64,000 nt of DNA from Pseudomonas cichorii (GTDB taxonomy: Bacteria > Pseudomonadota > Gammaproteobacteria > Pseudomonadales > Pseudomonadaceae), in assembly GCF_003700275.1 (NCBI RefSeq), contig NZ_RBRE01000070.1, positions 1-64,000 on the forward strand, written 5' to 3'. Below, piece by piece: positions 41,443 through 50,441 of the stretch (the first letter of the stretch is position 1; the number at the start of each line of letters is the position of its first letter). A program made the translations under genes and the position numbers. The notes beneath the pieces are model-generated. The model was not told where the DNA came from. It was given only the letters and a program-made list of their open reading frames with translations, and did no database searches.

Positions 41443-42372
41443 TTATTCGGCGTACGGGCTATCCCAATAGCGCTTATGCATGCCGAGCTTTTTCTTCAGG
41501 CTTTTGGGTAAACGCCTTTCCTGTTTACTCAACTTGTAGGCCAGCAGTTTGAGGGCATTGCGCACGAAAGACAGCGGCCAGAGCAGAAAGCGACGCTTGC
41601 CGAGAAAGGCCAGTTCCGACTTCACGTAGCGCATGCCTTCACCGGCAATACCGCCGAAGGTTTCGTAGATCCATGACTCACGAGACTGAAACACACCAAT
41701 GTCGAAGTAGCGGCAAAACTCTTCGCGCAGGCTGTAGTTATGCGAATGCCGACACACTGCCGAGCCTTCGTAGGCACTTTTCCAGCCCGCGAGCAGCATC
41801 TTGGCCGTGACATACATGTCTTCGGAGAGGATCACATGCCGCGGGAAACCGCCAATCGCCAGCAGCGCCTCACGGCGATAGGCCGCGAAGGAGTTGGACA
41901 TGAACGGCGTCTTGATGCCCAGGGTGCTGGCGTCTTCAAGGGTCTTGATCTGTGAGGTCGGTGGGTAATTGAACAATCGGGCGTGCTGCGCCAGCAGGTT
42001 GGCATTCTTGTGGGGCAATTGCCGCCCGCACACGGCACCGACCTTGGGATCGGCAAAGGGCAGCAGGATATTGGCGATGGCGTTGATGTCCTCAACGTAG
42101 GCATCCTGGGTCATGTAGACGTAGATGTCGTAGTCGGGGTTGAGCTCGACCATCATCTGCCGGGTGCCGCCGTGGTTGAAGTCCTTGCTGTCGATACGAA
42201 TCACATTGGCACAACGTGAGCGCGCCAGCTCCAGGGTGCCATCGGAGGAGCTGGAATCGACGATCAAGGTATCGAATGTAGCGGTCTGGGTCGCCAGCGA
42301 ATCCAGCAGACGTTCCAGATCCTTGCGCCCGTTGTAGGTCGGAATGACACAAGCCACTCTCAAAGACGGCAT
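41443..42372 (-). CDS. family 2 glycosyltransferase, rhamnosyltransferase-like
   Basis: A protein of 309 residues. The GT-A fold is clear: VACVIPTYNGRKDLERLLDS, then LIVDSSSSDGT, and the metal motif region YVYMTQDAYVED (DxD variant, QDA). The acceptor part contains SNSFAAYRREALLAIGGFP and VILSEDMYVTAKML with the base ED. Sequence order resembles rhamnosyltransferases of O-antigen synthesis. ATG 42372 follows GGAG by 8 bases; an upstream TTG at 42405 is less likely. It is isolated from any LPS cluster here. Confidence 0.85.
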   Translation of the reverse strand: MPSLRVACVIPTYNGRKDLERLLDSLATQTATFDTLIVDSSSSDGTLELARSRCANVIRIDSKDFNHGGTRQMMVELNPDYDIYVYMTQDAYVEDINAIANILLPFADPKVGAVCGRQLPHKNANLLAQHARLFNYPPTSQIKTLEDASTLGIKTPFMSNSFAAYRREALLAIGGFPRHVILSEDMYVTAKMLLAGWKSAYEGSAVCRHSHNYSLREEFCRYFDIGVFQSRESWIYETFGGIAGEGMRYVKSELAFLGKRRFLLWPLSFVRNALKLLAYKLSKQERRLPKSLKKKLGMHKRYWDSPYAE

Positions 42373-42461
42373 AACAATACTCCAGAGCCAAATCCTGATG
42401 CCCAATTTGTCAGCGTGTTTGAGGGTAGCTCATGCCTCGCCGGACGACCATTTGAATGCAG

Positions 42462-43673
42462 TCAGCCCAGTACTTCACTCAAGGGGATGAAGTTGACCCA
42501 GTCACCTTCGGCGACGGTCGTGCCTTCGCGAACCTCGATCAGCCCGTCGGCCCAGGCCGCACTGCGCAGGACACCGGAGCTTTGATTGCTGTAGGCCACG
42601 GCACGGCCCTGTTCCAGGCGACCACGCAAATATTCGCGGCGGTTACCGGCCTTGCGCCAGGCGAAACCGGCCGGAACCGGGAACTGCATGGGCGTGACGT
42701 CGGCCACGCCCTGACGACGCAACAGGTAAGCGCGGGCCAGCAGCGCGAAAGTCACCAGCGTGGAGGCCGGATTGCCTGGCAGGCCGATCACCGGCACGCC
42801 ACGGAAATGGCCGAAGGTCAGCGGCTTGCCAGGCTTGATGGCGAGTTTCCAGAGTGACAGTTCGCCTTCCTCACGCAAGGCATGGCCGAGGAAATCCGCT
42901 TCACCGACCGATACGCCGCCCGTGGAAAGAATCAGGTCGACACCCTTGAGCCCCGCCAAAGCGACACGGGTCTTTTCCAGGTCGTCCGGCAGGATGCCAG
43001 CATCCACGACCTCGCATTCAAGACGCTGCAACCAACTGCACAGCAGCACGCGATTGCTGTTGTAGATCTGTCCCGGGCCCAAGGGCTGGCCGGGTTCGAT
43101 CAACTCATCGCCAGTGGACAGCACAGCCACCCGGACACGCCGGATGACCTCCAGCTCGGCCAGCCCCAGCGACGCCGCGAGGCCCAGTTCGATAGGCCCC
43201 AGACGAGTTCCGGCAGCCAGCACCTTGTCGCCAACCGTGGTTTCCTGCCCTTGGGGGCGGATGTTCTGCCCGACTTTCAGCGGTTCGGTAAAACGGATCC
43301 GCTGGTCTGCCAGGATCTCGGCGTTTTCCTGCATTTCGACGCAATCGGCACCCGCCGGCATCGGAGCGCCGGTAAAAATGCGCGCACAGGTCCCGGCAGC
43401 CAGCGCTTCGGGGGCCTGGCCAGCAAAGATACGCTGGCTGACCGGCAATGCTTCGCCGTTCCAGTCCGCCAGACGCAAGGCATAACCATCCATGGCGCTG
43501 TTGGGCCAGGGCGGCAAATCGAGGGTCGACACCAGATCCACCGCCAGCACCCGGCCTTGAGCCGCCGCCAGCGGAACCCGCTCATGCTCGGTGATCCGTG
43601 TGCTTTCGGCCATTTCCAGCAGGCGGGCAATCGCCTGTTCTACCGGCATCAAGGCTTGTGGTGCAGTGCTCAT
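42462..43673 (-). CDS. moeA: molybdopterin molybdenumtransferase
   Basis: A protein of 403 residues. The MoeA domains are in order: the N-terminal DLPPWPNSAMDGYALRLADW, the central MoaB/Mog-like domain with VLSTGDELIEPGQPLGPGQIYNSN and ILSTGGVSVGEADF, and the C-terminal beta domain with GRLEQGRAVAYSNQSSG. It inserts molybdate into adenylylated molybdopterin. It begins 6 bases after moaB on the same strand, so both are in one operon, and mobA is divergent nearby. Confidence 0.97.
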   Translation of the reverse strand: MSTAPQALMPVEQAIARLLEMAESTRITEHERVPLAAAQGRVLAVDLVSTLDLPPWPNSAMDGYALRLADWNGEALPVSQRIFAGQAPEALAAGTCARIFTGAPMPAGADCVEMQENAEILADQRIRFTEPLKVGQNIRPQGQETTVGDKVLAAGTRLGPIELGLAASLGLAELEVIRRVRVAVLSTGDELIEPGQPLGPGQIYNSNRVLLCSWLQRLECEVVDAGILPDDLEKTRVALAGLKGVDLILSTGGVSVGEADFLGHALREEGELSLWKLAIKPGKPLTFGHFRGVPVIGLPGNPASTLVTFALLARAYLLRRQGVADVTPMQFPVPAGFAWRKAGNRREYLRGRLEQGRAVAYSNQSSGVLRSAAWADGLIEVREGTTVAEGDWVNFIPLSEVLG

Positions 43674-43679
43674 GCCCGA

Positions 43680-44219
43680 TTACCCACGGGTCGCGCAGGG
43701 CTCGGCCTGCTTGAGATGAGGCACGAAGTTGCACGGGCGGAAACGCGAGTCCAGTTGTTGCGCCAGAATCCCGTCCCAGCCGGTTCGCACGGCGTTGGTG
43801 GAGCCTGGCAGACAGCAGACCAGCGTGCCGTTGGCCAGACCGGCCAGAGCCCGGGACTGGATGGTCGAGGTGCCGATGTCCGGTACCGAAATCTGCCGGA
43901 ACAGCTCGCCGAAACCATCGACCTGCTTGTCCAGCAGACAGCCCACGGCTTCCGGCGTGCTGTCGCGGCCGGTAAAACCGGTGCCGCCGGTGATCAGCAC
44001 GACCTGCACTTGCTCGTCGGCAATCCAGGTCGCGACCTGGGCGCGGATCTTGTACAGATCGTCCTTGAGCAGCACACGCTCGATCAGGCTGTGACCGGCT
44101 TCGGTCAGGCGATCGACGAACATCTGCCCCGAGGTATCGGTTTCACGGCTGCGGGTATCGCTGACGGTCAGGACAGCAATGTTCAAGGGTACAAAAGGGG
44201 TATCAGCCTTGGCTTTCAT
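43680..44219 (-). CDS. moaB: molybdenum cofactor biosynthesis protein MoaB
   Basis: A protein of 179 residues of the MogA/MoaB family. Motifs: IAVLTVSDTRSRETDTSG, VVLITGGTGFTGRDSTPEAV and the end region VCCLPGSTNAVRTGWDGIL. It is thought to adenylylate molybdopterin before metal insertion by MoeA. ATG 44219 gives the usual length (about 178); the longer frame to 44261 has no better ribosome site. It is the first gene of the moaB-moeA operon. Confidence 0.95.
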   Translation of the reverse strand: MKAKADTPFVPLNIAVLTVSDTRSRETDTSGQMFVDRLTEAGHSLIERVLLKDDLYKIRAQVATWIADEQVQVVLITGGTGFTGRDSTPEAVGCLLDKQVDGFGELFRQISVPDIGTSTIQSRALAGLANGTLVCCLPGSTNAVRTGWDGILAQQLDSRFRPCNFVPHLKQAEPCATRG

Positions 44220-44384
44220 GGCCTCGATCCGGTTATGGAGGAATGGTCCAGAGTGTATCAAGTTTAAAGCGGGCCAATCCGCAACTGTGTCAACGCGATG
44301 TCATCCCTGGGGAACATCGGTTCTAAAGCTCATCGAAAAACGGCCGTTACGCTGGATTCAACCCTCACTCACGGAAGCAGTGAC

Positions 44385-44594
44385 ATGCTGATAAACAATA
44401 GCTCTTTCCCGCCACTGACCAGCGGCACGCCCACCAACCCGATCAACCTTCCGGTCTCCAGCACTCCGCCGCCACCTCTGACCGATGCGCAAAAAGAAGC
44501 CCTGCAATTGCTCAGGGACAAGCTGAAGGAATCGACCAATCCGCCGGTAACCGTCACCCCGCCAAAAACCTCGCTGATCGACGAAGTCGTCTGA
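44385..44594 (+). CDS. small Pro/Thr-rich protein of unknown function
   Basis: A protein of 69 residues. The first 40 are rich in Pro, Thr and Ser (LTSGTPTNPINLPVSS), then comes a helix (DAQKEALQLLRDKLKEST) and a Pro-rich tail. GGAAG is 7 bases before ATG 44385. There is no signal peptide or membrane segment. It lies between moaB (divergent) and mobA (same strand, 85 bases away). No function is recognised. Confidence 0.6.
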   Translation: MLINNSSFPPLTSGTPTNPINLPVSSTPPPPLTDAQKEALQLLRDKLKESTNPPVTVTPPKTSLIDEVV

Positions 44595-44679
44595 TTCAGT
44601 TGTCACGTGAGTACAGTTGTTAAGGAAACAGGCCGGTGGTATATCACCGCACTCCTTTTCTACTGCCCGGTGAGTCTTG

Positions 44680-45273
44680 ATGAATGTTGCTGCCGCCCTG
44701 CCCTTGTGTTCGGTCCTGTTGCTGGCCGGGGGTCAGGGCCAACGTATGGGCGGTCGCGACAAAGGGCTGATCGAATGGCACGGCGAGCCGCTGATCCAGC
44801 ACCTGCATCGCCTGACCCGGCCCTTGACCGATGACCTGATCATTTCCTGCAACCGCAACCGCGAGCGCTACGCCGCGTATGCCGATCAACTGGTCGAGGA
44901 CGATGACAGCGATTTCTCCGGGCCGCTGGCCGGTATCCGCGCCGCCCTGCCGCTTGCCCGACACAGCCATCTGCTGGTGCTGCCTTGCGACGTGCCGCTG
45001 ATCGACAGCGACCTGCTGCAGGCGTTGCGCCAGGTCGCCTCTGAACATCCGGACAATCCGGTCATGGTCCGCGAAGGCGAACACTGGCAACCACTGCTCT
45101 GCATCATCCCCACTGCACATGCCTCGGCCCTGGAAAACGCATGGCTCAAGGGTGAGCGCAGCCCGCGCCGGGCCATGCAGGGTCTGCATCCGGTCGCCCT
45201 GCAATTGCAGGCTGGCGACCCGCGCCTGGCCAACCTGAATACGCCCGAGCTGCTGAGCCGGGTCAATGATTAA
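44680..45273 (+). CDS. mobA: molybdenum cofactor guanylyltransferase
   Basis: A protein of 197 residues. The nucleotidyltransferase start CSVLLLAGGQGQRMGGRDKG is followed by VEDDDSDFSGPLAGIRAAL and VLPCDVPLIDSDLL. It transfers GMP to molybdopterin cofactor to make the bis-MGD form used by nitrate reductase-type enzymes. ATG 44680 is preceded by GGTGAG; an in-frame TTG just upstream is less likely. Divergent from moaB-moeA, which completes a local molybdenum-cofactor group. Confidence 0.95.
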   Translation: MNVAAALPLCSVLLLAGGQGQRMGGRDKGLIEWHGEPLIQHLHRLTRPLTDDLIISCNRNRERYAAYADQLVEDDDSDFSGPLAGIRAALPLARHSHLLVLPCDVPLIDSDLLQALRQVASEHPDNPVMVREGEHWQPLLCIIPTAHASALENAWLKGERSPRRAMQGLHPVALQLQAGDPRLANLNTPELLSRVND

Positions 45274-45357
45274 TGTCGCATGCGACTATTCATGGAACTT
45301 GCAGAAGGTGTATACGTCTGAGTGACATCAACCAAGAGTCCATCCGGAGACACAGTC

Positions 45358-45566
45358 ATGAAACACAGAACCCTTCCAGCCGCCTTTTTGCTCGCACTGG
45401 AGGTTGCGCATCGCCTACTGTGATCACCCTGAATGATGGCCGTGAAATCCAGTCTGTGGACACGCCTCACTACGACGAAGATTCAGGCTTCTACGAGTTC
45501 AAGCAACTCGATGGCAAGCAGACCCGAATCAACAAGGATCAGGTACGTACCGTCAAGGATCTGTAA
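45358..45566 (+). pseudogene. YgdI/YgdR-type lipoprotein gene broken by a one-base deletion
   Basis: From ATG 45358 the frame reads MKHRTLPAAFLLALE and soon stops. In another frame the rest is perfect: GCASPTVITLNDGREIQ, DEDSGFYEFKQLDGK, TRINKDQVRTVKDL, the standard YgdR core. The break is at the lipobox, where CTGGAGGTTGC would read L-A-G-C if one base (CTGGCAGGTTGC) were present. The total length is 209 bases, one short of a multiple of three. CGGAGA precedes the ATG by 7 bases. The gene is either inactivated or the base was lost in sequencing; the intact body argues for a recent event. Confidence 0.75.
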
Positions 45567-45582
45567 TCCCGACGTGATGTAG

Positions 45583-45618
45583 AAAAAACCCGCCATCGAT
45601 GTGACTGGCGGGTTTTTT
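45583..45618. terminator. bidirectional terminator
   Basis: AAAAAACCCGCC, a 12-base loop, then GGCGGGTTTTTT. It lies between the lipoprotein pseudogene and the convergent pseudouridine synthase gene. Confidence 0.92.
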
Positions 45619-45627
45619 ATTGGCTGT

Positions 45628-46563
45628 TTACCAGTCCAGGGTCAAGCGGCTCTCGAACTGACGCGGCTCACCGCTCAGCGGGTCGACAAAGCGCAGGCCC
45701 TGCGCCAGAAGCTTCAACGGCCTGTCATAGTCATCGACGGCATCCTTGATGACCTCGGGATAGAACGGGTCATTGCATATCGCCGCCCCCAGCGCCGCCA
45801 TGTGCACCCGCAACTGATGCTTCTTGCCGGTCACCGGATAAAGCCCGTAGCGCCATAACTTCCCGTTGCGCTCACTGACCTCGATGCGGGTCTCGGTATT
45901 GCTGGCGCCCGGCCCTTCCTGCATGCGGAAAAACGGCTCGCCATCGACCAGCCGGCTCTCATGCACCCGAGGAAACTCAAGCCCGGGCAACGCTGGCGCA
46001 ATCGCCTCATAACGCTTGTCGATGCGGCGCGTGGGAAACAGCGCCTGATAGGCCGAGCGGCTTTGCTTGTTGGCCGAAAACAGTACCAGCCCGGCGGTAT
46101 GCCGGTCGATGCGATGCAGCGGCACCAGATCCGGATTACTCAGCCGATGAATCAAGCGTCGCAACAGGGTTTGCTCGACATATTCGCCCGCCGGGGTCAC
46201 CGGCAGAAAGTGCGGCTTGTCGGCCACCACCAGATGCTCATCGGCGTACAGAATCGACTCCACGACCGGAATCGGCGTTTCGTTCGGCACTTCGCGAAAA
46301 TAGTGAATCTTCAAGCCTTCGCGATACGCCAGATCAGGCGCAATCGGCATGCCGTCGGCATCCAGCACCCTGGCCCGCGCAATACGATCCAGCCATTGCT
46401 CGCGGTTGATGGCCGGGAAGCGTGCGCACAGGCAATCGAGTACGGTCAGCCAGGGGCCTGGTGGCAGGTACAGGGTGCTGGCCTGGTTATGCGCAGCGAT
46501 GAATACGGACTCGGACATCGGTGAAATCTGACCCTTGAGAAAGCTGGACGGCTGGTGCGGCAT
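45628..46563 (-). CDS. RluA-family pseudouridine synthase
   Basis: A protein of 311 residues. It has an S4-like N-terminal part (VLDCLCARFPAINREQWLDRI) and the RluA catalytic core: VADKPHFLPVTPAG, then the catalytic Asp in LVPLHRIDRHTAGLVLFS (HRIDRxTAG), and GLYPVTGKKHQLRVHMAALG. It isomerises uridine in rRNA or tRNA; the site cannot be told from sequence. ATG 46563 is used; ATG 46518 is an alternative and loses nothing of the family fold. Confidence 0.9.
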   Translation of the reverse strand: MPHQPSSFLKGQISPMSESVFIAAHNQASTLYLPPGPWLTVLDCLCARFPAINREQWLDRIARARVLDADGMPIAPDLAYREGLKIHYFREVPNETPIPVVESILYADEHLVVADKPHFLPVTPAGEYVEQTLLRRLIHRLSNPDLVPLHRIDRHTAGLVLFSANKQSRSAYQALFPTRRIDKRYEAIAPALPGLEFPRVHESRLVDGEPFFRMQEGPGASNTETRIEVSERNGKLWRYGLYPVTGKKHQLRVHMAALGAAICNDPFYPEVIKDAVDDYDRPLKLLAQGLRFVDPLSGEPRQFESRLTLDW

Positions 46564-46603
46564 TATCCCTCAAGGGCCTGCCAGAACCTACTCTTCGCTA
46601 TCA

Positions 46604-46618
46604 GGGCGATAACCGCAC
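46604..46618. promoter_or_regulatory. copy C of a 15-bp operator-like motif (quinate/pca cluster)
   Basis: GGGCGATAACCGCAC followed by AAAATC. It differs from the copy before the OprD gene (GGTCGATAATCGCAC, also followed by ACAAAAT-type sequence) at two core positions. It is 112 bases before the shikimate/quinate dehydrogenase start. Confidence 0.6.
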
Positions 46619-46730
46619 AAAATCACCGGACGGTACGAGATAGACACTGCGCCGCTTTTAACCATCTGGTACATTTTGCTGAAATTTGCCCGCCAGCGGG
46701 CACTGACGCCAAAACAAGAGACAAAAAGTC

Positions 46731-47585
46731 ATGACTCAGATTGCCCAGTCGTCCATTCTCGCCGGCCTGATCGGCTCCGGTATCCAGGCCTCACGCACCC
46801 CGTCGATGCATGAGCATGAAGGCGATGCGCAGGGTTTGCGCTATCTGTACCGGTTGATCGATATCGATGCCCTCAAACTGGATATCGATGCATTGCCACG
46901 CTTGCTGGAGGGCGCGCAGCACAGCGGTTTCACCGGCCTGAATATCACCTTCCCGTGCAAACAGGCGGTGATTCCGCTGCTCGACGAGCTCTCCGATGAA
47001 GCCCGCGGTATCGGCGCTGTGAACACAGTGGTGTTCAGGGATGGCAAGCGCATCGGCCACAACACCGACTGCCTGGGCTTTGCCGCCGGCCTGCAGCGCG
47101 GCCTTGCCGATGCAGCGCGCCAGCATGTGGTGCAAATGGGTGCTGGCGGCGCTGGCGCCGCCGTGGCGCATGCCTTGCTCAGTGCCGGCGTGCAGCGCCT
47201 GAGCGTGTTCGAGGTAGACCCTGAGCGCGCCCAGGGTCTGGTGGACAACCTCAACGGCTATTTCGGGGCTGGCCGGGCTCAGGTGGGTATCGACTTGCCT
47301 GCCGCCATGGCCGAAGCCGACGGGCTGGTCAACACCACGCCGGTGGGCATGGCCAAACTGCCAGGCACGCCGCTGCCGGTAGAACTGCTGCGGCCTGAAC
47401 TGTGGGTCGCGGAAATCATTTATTTCCCGCTGGAAACCGAATTGCTCAGGCACGCCCGCGCCCTGGGTTGCCGTACGCTGGATGGCTCGACCATGGCGGT
47501 GTTTCAGGCGGTCAAGGCCTTCGAGCTGTTCAGTGGCCGCCCTGCCGATGCCGAGCGCATGATGAGCCACTTTCACAGCCTGTAA
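46731..47585 (+). CDS. shikimate/quinate dehydrogenase (AroE paralogue of the catabolic cluster)
   Basis: A protein of 284 residues. Key features: the substrate region ASRTPSMHEHEGDAQGL, the catalytic Lys in GLNITFPCKQAVIPLLD, the Asp in GHNTDCLGFAAGL, and the nucleotide loop MGAGGAGAAVAHALLS. The housekeeping AroE is usually next to hemF, so this copy next to quiC and pca genes most likely oxidises shikimate or quinate for catabolism. The start follows AAGAGAC and a motif shared with quiC and the porin gene. NAD versus NADP use cannot be settled from the sequence. Confidence 0.88.
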   Translation: MTQIAQSSILAGLIGSGIQASRTPSMHEHEGDAQGLRYLYRLIDIDALKLDIDALPRLLEGAQHSGFTGLNITFPCKQAVIPLLDELSDEARGIGAVNTVVFRDGKRIGHNTDCLGFAAGLQRGLADAARQHVVQMGAGGAGAAVAHALLSAGVQRLSVFEVDPERAQGLVDNLNGYFGAGRAQVGIDLPAAMAEADGLVNTTPVGMAKLPGTPLPVELLRPELWVAEIIYFPLETELLRHARALGCRTLDGSTMAVFQAVKAFELFSGRPADAERMMSHFHSL

Positions 47586-47591
47586 CCGGGT

Positions 47592-48263
47592 TCAGCGCTT
47601 GAGGTAGCGCAGCACCGCGTCGCAGATCATGGCCTTGTGGCGCTGCTTCACCTCATCGCTCCACAGTTCGATCTGGAAGATTTCGCTGAAGGTGTGGCGA
47701 TTGGAAATGCGATAGAAGCAGAACGAGCTGATCATCAGGTGCAGGTCTACCGGATGCACGCCTTCGCGGAACAGCCCCATTGATTCGCCGCGCCGCACAA
47801 TATCGTCCAGCGCCTGAATGATGTTCTGGCTCTTGGCCTGAATCGAGTCGGACTGCTTGACGTTTTCGCCGTAGTGAATGTTTTCGATGCACACGATTCG
47901 GACGAAATCGACGTTGTGGTCATGGTGATCGAAGGTGAATTCCACTACCCGGTGAATGGCTTCAACCGGCTCCAGCTCTGCCAGGTTCAACTGGCTTTCG
48001 GTGGTGCGGATATCGCCGTAGAGCTTTTCCAGCACCTCGACATACAGCTGCTCCTTGCTACCGAAGTAGTAATAGATCATCCGCTTCGAGGTTTTGGTGC
48101 GCTCGGCGATGGCATCGACCCGCGCACCGGTCAACCCATAGGCCACGAACTCGACGATCGCCGCCTGCAGAATGTCCTCGCGGGTCTTCTCCGGATTGTT
48201 CTTGCGGCTCTTGCGCAGCACATCGACGGGCTCGATGGCGGCGGAGTCGGCAGTTTTTTTCAT
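47592..48263 (-). CDS. TetR-family transcriptional regulator
   Basis: A protein of 223 residues. The helix-turn-helix is EKTREDILQAAIVEFVAYGL, then RVDAIAERTKTSKRMIYYYFGSKEQLYVEVLE. The C-terminal helical ligand domain follows. A frame open up to 48719 is an artefact of high GC. It lies between the dehydrogenase gene and quiC and is likely to regulate one or both. The gap to quiC (101 bases) contains no clear operator for it. Confidence 0.92.
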   Translation of the reverse strand: MKKTADSAAIEPVDVLRKSRKNNPEKTREDILQAAIVEFVAYGLTGARVDAIAERTKTSKRMIYYYFGSKEQLYVEVLEKLYGDIRTTESQLNLAELEPVEAIHRVVEFTFDHHDHNVDFVRIVCIENIHYGENVKQSDSIQAKSQNIIQALDDIVRRGESMGLFREGVHPVDLHLMISSFCFYRISNRHTFSEIFQIELWSDEVKQRHKAMICDAVLRYLKR

Positions 48264-48363
48264 TGTTCGCTCACGACCACGGTTGAATCCCGGAGTATGA
48301 AGCGGGCAACCGGCGGAGGGAAGCTGCGAAGCGTTGATGCGCTGCGCAGCCTGGCATCCGCGA

Positions 48364-50271
48364 TCAGAGACGCGCCTGACGCGCCGCCACGTTACGCGCC
48401 TTGGCCATCGCCGCCAGCCGTACCGGCACGTTGGCCGCGCCATAACCGACGTAGCCGTCCTTGCGCTGCAGGATCTCGAAGAAGAAACGCCCGTCGAATG
48501 CATCGGTGTAGACGTGGAACAGCTCGCCGCCCTGGGCATCGCGGTCGTACAGCACGTTGTAGTAGGCCAGCTCACTGAGGAATTCGTCGTCGAAATCGAA
48601 GCGTGCGGCAAGATCGTCGTAATAGTTGAGCGGGATATCCAGCAACGGTACCCCCGCTTCCTTGGCACGGCGCACCTCGGCAAAAATGTCTTCACACGAA
48701 AAGGCGATGTGATGCACACCGGAACCGCGATAACTCGACAGCGCGTGGGAAATCGCTGTGTTGCGGTTTTCCGAGATATTCAGTGGCAGGCGGATCGAAC
48801 TGCAACGGCTGCGCAATGCACGGCTTTTCACCAGCCCGTAAGGATCGGGCAACACCACTTCGTCGTCGGCCTCGAAATCCAGCAGGCTCTTGTAGAACAG
48901 CACCCAGCTATCGAGGCTGTCGGCCGGGAGCGCCATGGCCATGTGATCGATGCGTTGCAGGCCGCCCAGGCCTTTGGTCTGTGGATCGACGACAAAGTCG
49001 ATGTCATAGATCGACTGGCCCGGCTCGGCAGTTTCGACCAGATAGATCAGGCTGCCATCCGGCGCCCGCACCGAAGGGATTTCCCGCTCGTTCGGCCCGA
49101 CTAGGCCACGATAGGGCTGCCCCTTGAAGTCCCGTGCACGCTCCAGCGCCCGGTTGCCATCATCCACCCGCAAGGCCGTGGCGCACAGCGAAGGTCCGTG
49201 GGCCTCGAAAAAGCTGTGGGCGAAGGAATAGGGTTCGGCATTGAGCACAATCTTGATATCGCCCTGCCCCAACAGGCTTACAGCCTTGGAACGGTGCTGG
49301 CCCAGCCTGGCGAAGCCGAGCCTTTCCAGCCAGCCGGACAGACGCGCGCCCTGCGTCTCGTCAACCGCGAACTCCAGAAACTCGACGCCGTTGTAAGTAC
49401 TGGCAGGCGGCGGGTTGAACAGAATTTCCGAAGCCACCGGCTGCGCCTCGCGGGCCAGCAACTGGCGGGTTTTCTCTTCCAGGTAGAGCAAGGAACGCAA
49501 GCCGTCGGCAGCGTTGGCGCGGGTCGGTGCGGCGCGGAAACCATCGTTGAAGACTTCCAGCGACAGTGGCCCGGTGTAGCCGCTGCGCAGGATCGGCGCC
49601 AGGAAGCCCGGCAGGTCGAACTCGCCCTGGCCCGGGAAACAGCGGAAATGCCGGCTCCACTCCAGCACGTCCATGGCCAGGATCGGCGCATCGGCCATTT
49701 GCACGAAGAAGATCTTGTCACCGGGAATCTGGGCGATGGCACTCGGGTCGCCCTTGAGCGACAAGGTGTGGAAACTGTCGAGCAATACGCCCAGCGCCGG
49801 ATGGTCGACCTGCCGGACCAGATTCCAGACCTGTTGCCAGGTATTGACGTGGCGGCCCCAGGCCAGGGCTTCATAGCCGACCCGCAGATTGCGTGCGCCG
49901 GCCCGCTCGGCCAGCAGGCTGAGGTCATCGAGCAGAATATTCTCATCGCCCACCGAGTCGGCCGCGGCATTGCTGCAGACCAGCACCAGATCGGTGCCCA
50001 GTTCCTGCATCAGATCGAACTTGCGTTCAGCCCGATCGACGTTACGCTGCAAGCGATCACGGCGGCAGCCTTCAAAGTCACGAAACGGCTGGAAAAGGGT
50101 GATGGCAATGCCCAGGTCGGCGCAGATCTGCCTGACGTTGCGCGGGCTGCCGTCGTAGTACAGCAGGTCGTTCTCGAAGATCTCCACGCCATCGAAACCT
50201 GCAGCAGCAACGGCTTCGAGCTTTTCCGGCAGAGTACCGCTCAAGGATACGGTGGCAATCGAACGTTGCAT
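48364..50271 (-). CDS. quiC: 3-dehydroshikimate dehydratase (QuiC1 type, fused to an HPPD-like domain)
   Basis: A protein of 635 residues. Residues 1-270 form a sugar phosphate isomerase/epimerase-like TIM barrel: MQRSIATVSLSGTLPEKLEA, VCSNAAADS, VLLDSFHTL with the metal Asp and His, FVQMADAP and the metal Glu in LSLEVFNDGF. Residues about 290-620 resemble 4-hydroxyphenylpyruvate dioxygenase (two vicinal-oxygen-chelate units; RIDHMAMALPADSLDSWVLF; FFEILQRKDGYVGYG). The N-terminal part makes protocatechuate from 3-dehydroshikimate. ATG 50271 fits the family length; the longer start at 50397 crosses no family sequence. It is the link between quinate catabolism and the pca genes. Confidence 0.93.
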   Translation of the reverse strand: MQRSIATVSLSGTLPEKLEAVAAAGFDGVEIFENDLLYYDGSPRNVRQICADLGIAITLFQPFRDFEGCRRDRLQRNVDRAERKFDLMQELGTDLVLVCSNAAADSVGDENILLDDLSLLAERAGARNLRVGYEALAWGRHVNTWQQVWNLVRQVDHPALGVLLDSFHTLSLKGDPSAIAQIPGDKIFFVQMADAPILAMDVLEWSRHFRCFPGQGEFDLPGFLAPILRSGYTGPLSLEVFNDGFRAAPTRANAADGLRSLLYLEEKTRQLLAREAQPVASEILFNPPPASTYNGVEFLEFAVDETQGARLSGWLERLGFARLGQHRSKAVSLLGQGDIKIVLNAEPYSFAHSFFEAHGPSLCATALRVDDGNRALERARDFKGQPYRGLVGPNEREIPSVRAPDGSLIYLVETAEPGQSIYDIDFVVDPQTKGLGGLQRIDHMAMALPADSLDSWVLFYKSLLDFEADDEVVLPDPYGLVKSRALRSRCSSIRLPLNISENRNTAISHALSSYRGSGVHHIAFSCEDIFAEVRRAKEAGVPLLDIPLNYYDDLAARFDFDDEFLSELAYYNVLYDRDAQGGELFHVYTDAFDGRFFFEILQRKDGYVGYGAANVPVRLAAMAKARNVAARQARL

Positions 50272-50426
50272 GCTTGGGAGCTCCTGGCTGAACACGGCCT
50301 CTTGGGGTCGTGATTGGTATAGCACCGCATTCATGGCCTGACTCGGCTTCATTGAGGGGTGCGAGTAAAGTATTTCCCTGTCAAAATGCCAGATCAACAG
50401 AAAGTGTACGAACCGGTTAGTTTTGC

Positions 50427-50441
50427 GTTCGATTATCGAAC
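50427..50441. promoter_or_regulatory. copy A of the 15-bp operator-like motif, before quiC
   Basis: GTTCGATTATCGAAC is a perfect palindrome of 7+1+7. On the minus strand it reads GTTCGATAATCGAAC. It is preceded on the plus strand by AACCGGTTAGTTTTGC, matching AACCAGTTAATTCATG before the porin copy. Position: 155 bases before the quiC start. It may also serve the divergent transporter at 50884. Confidence 0.65.
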
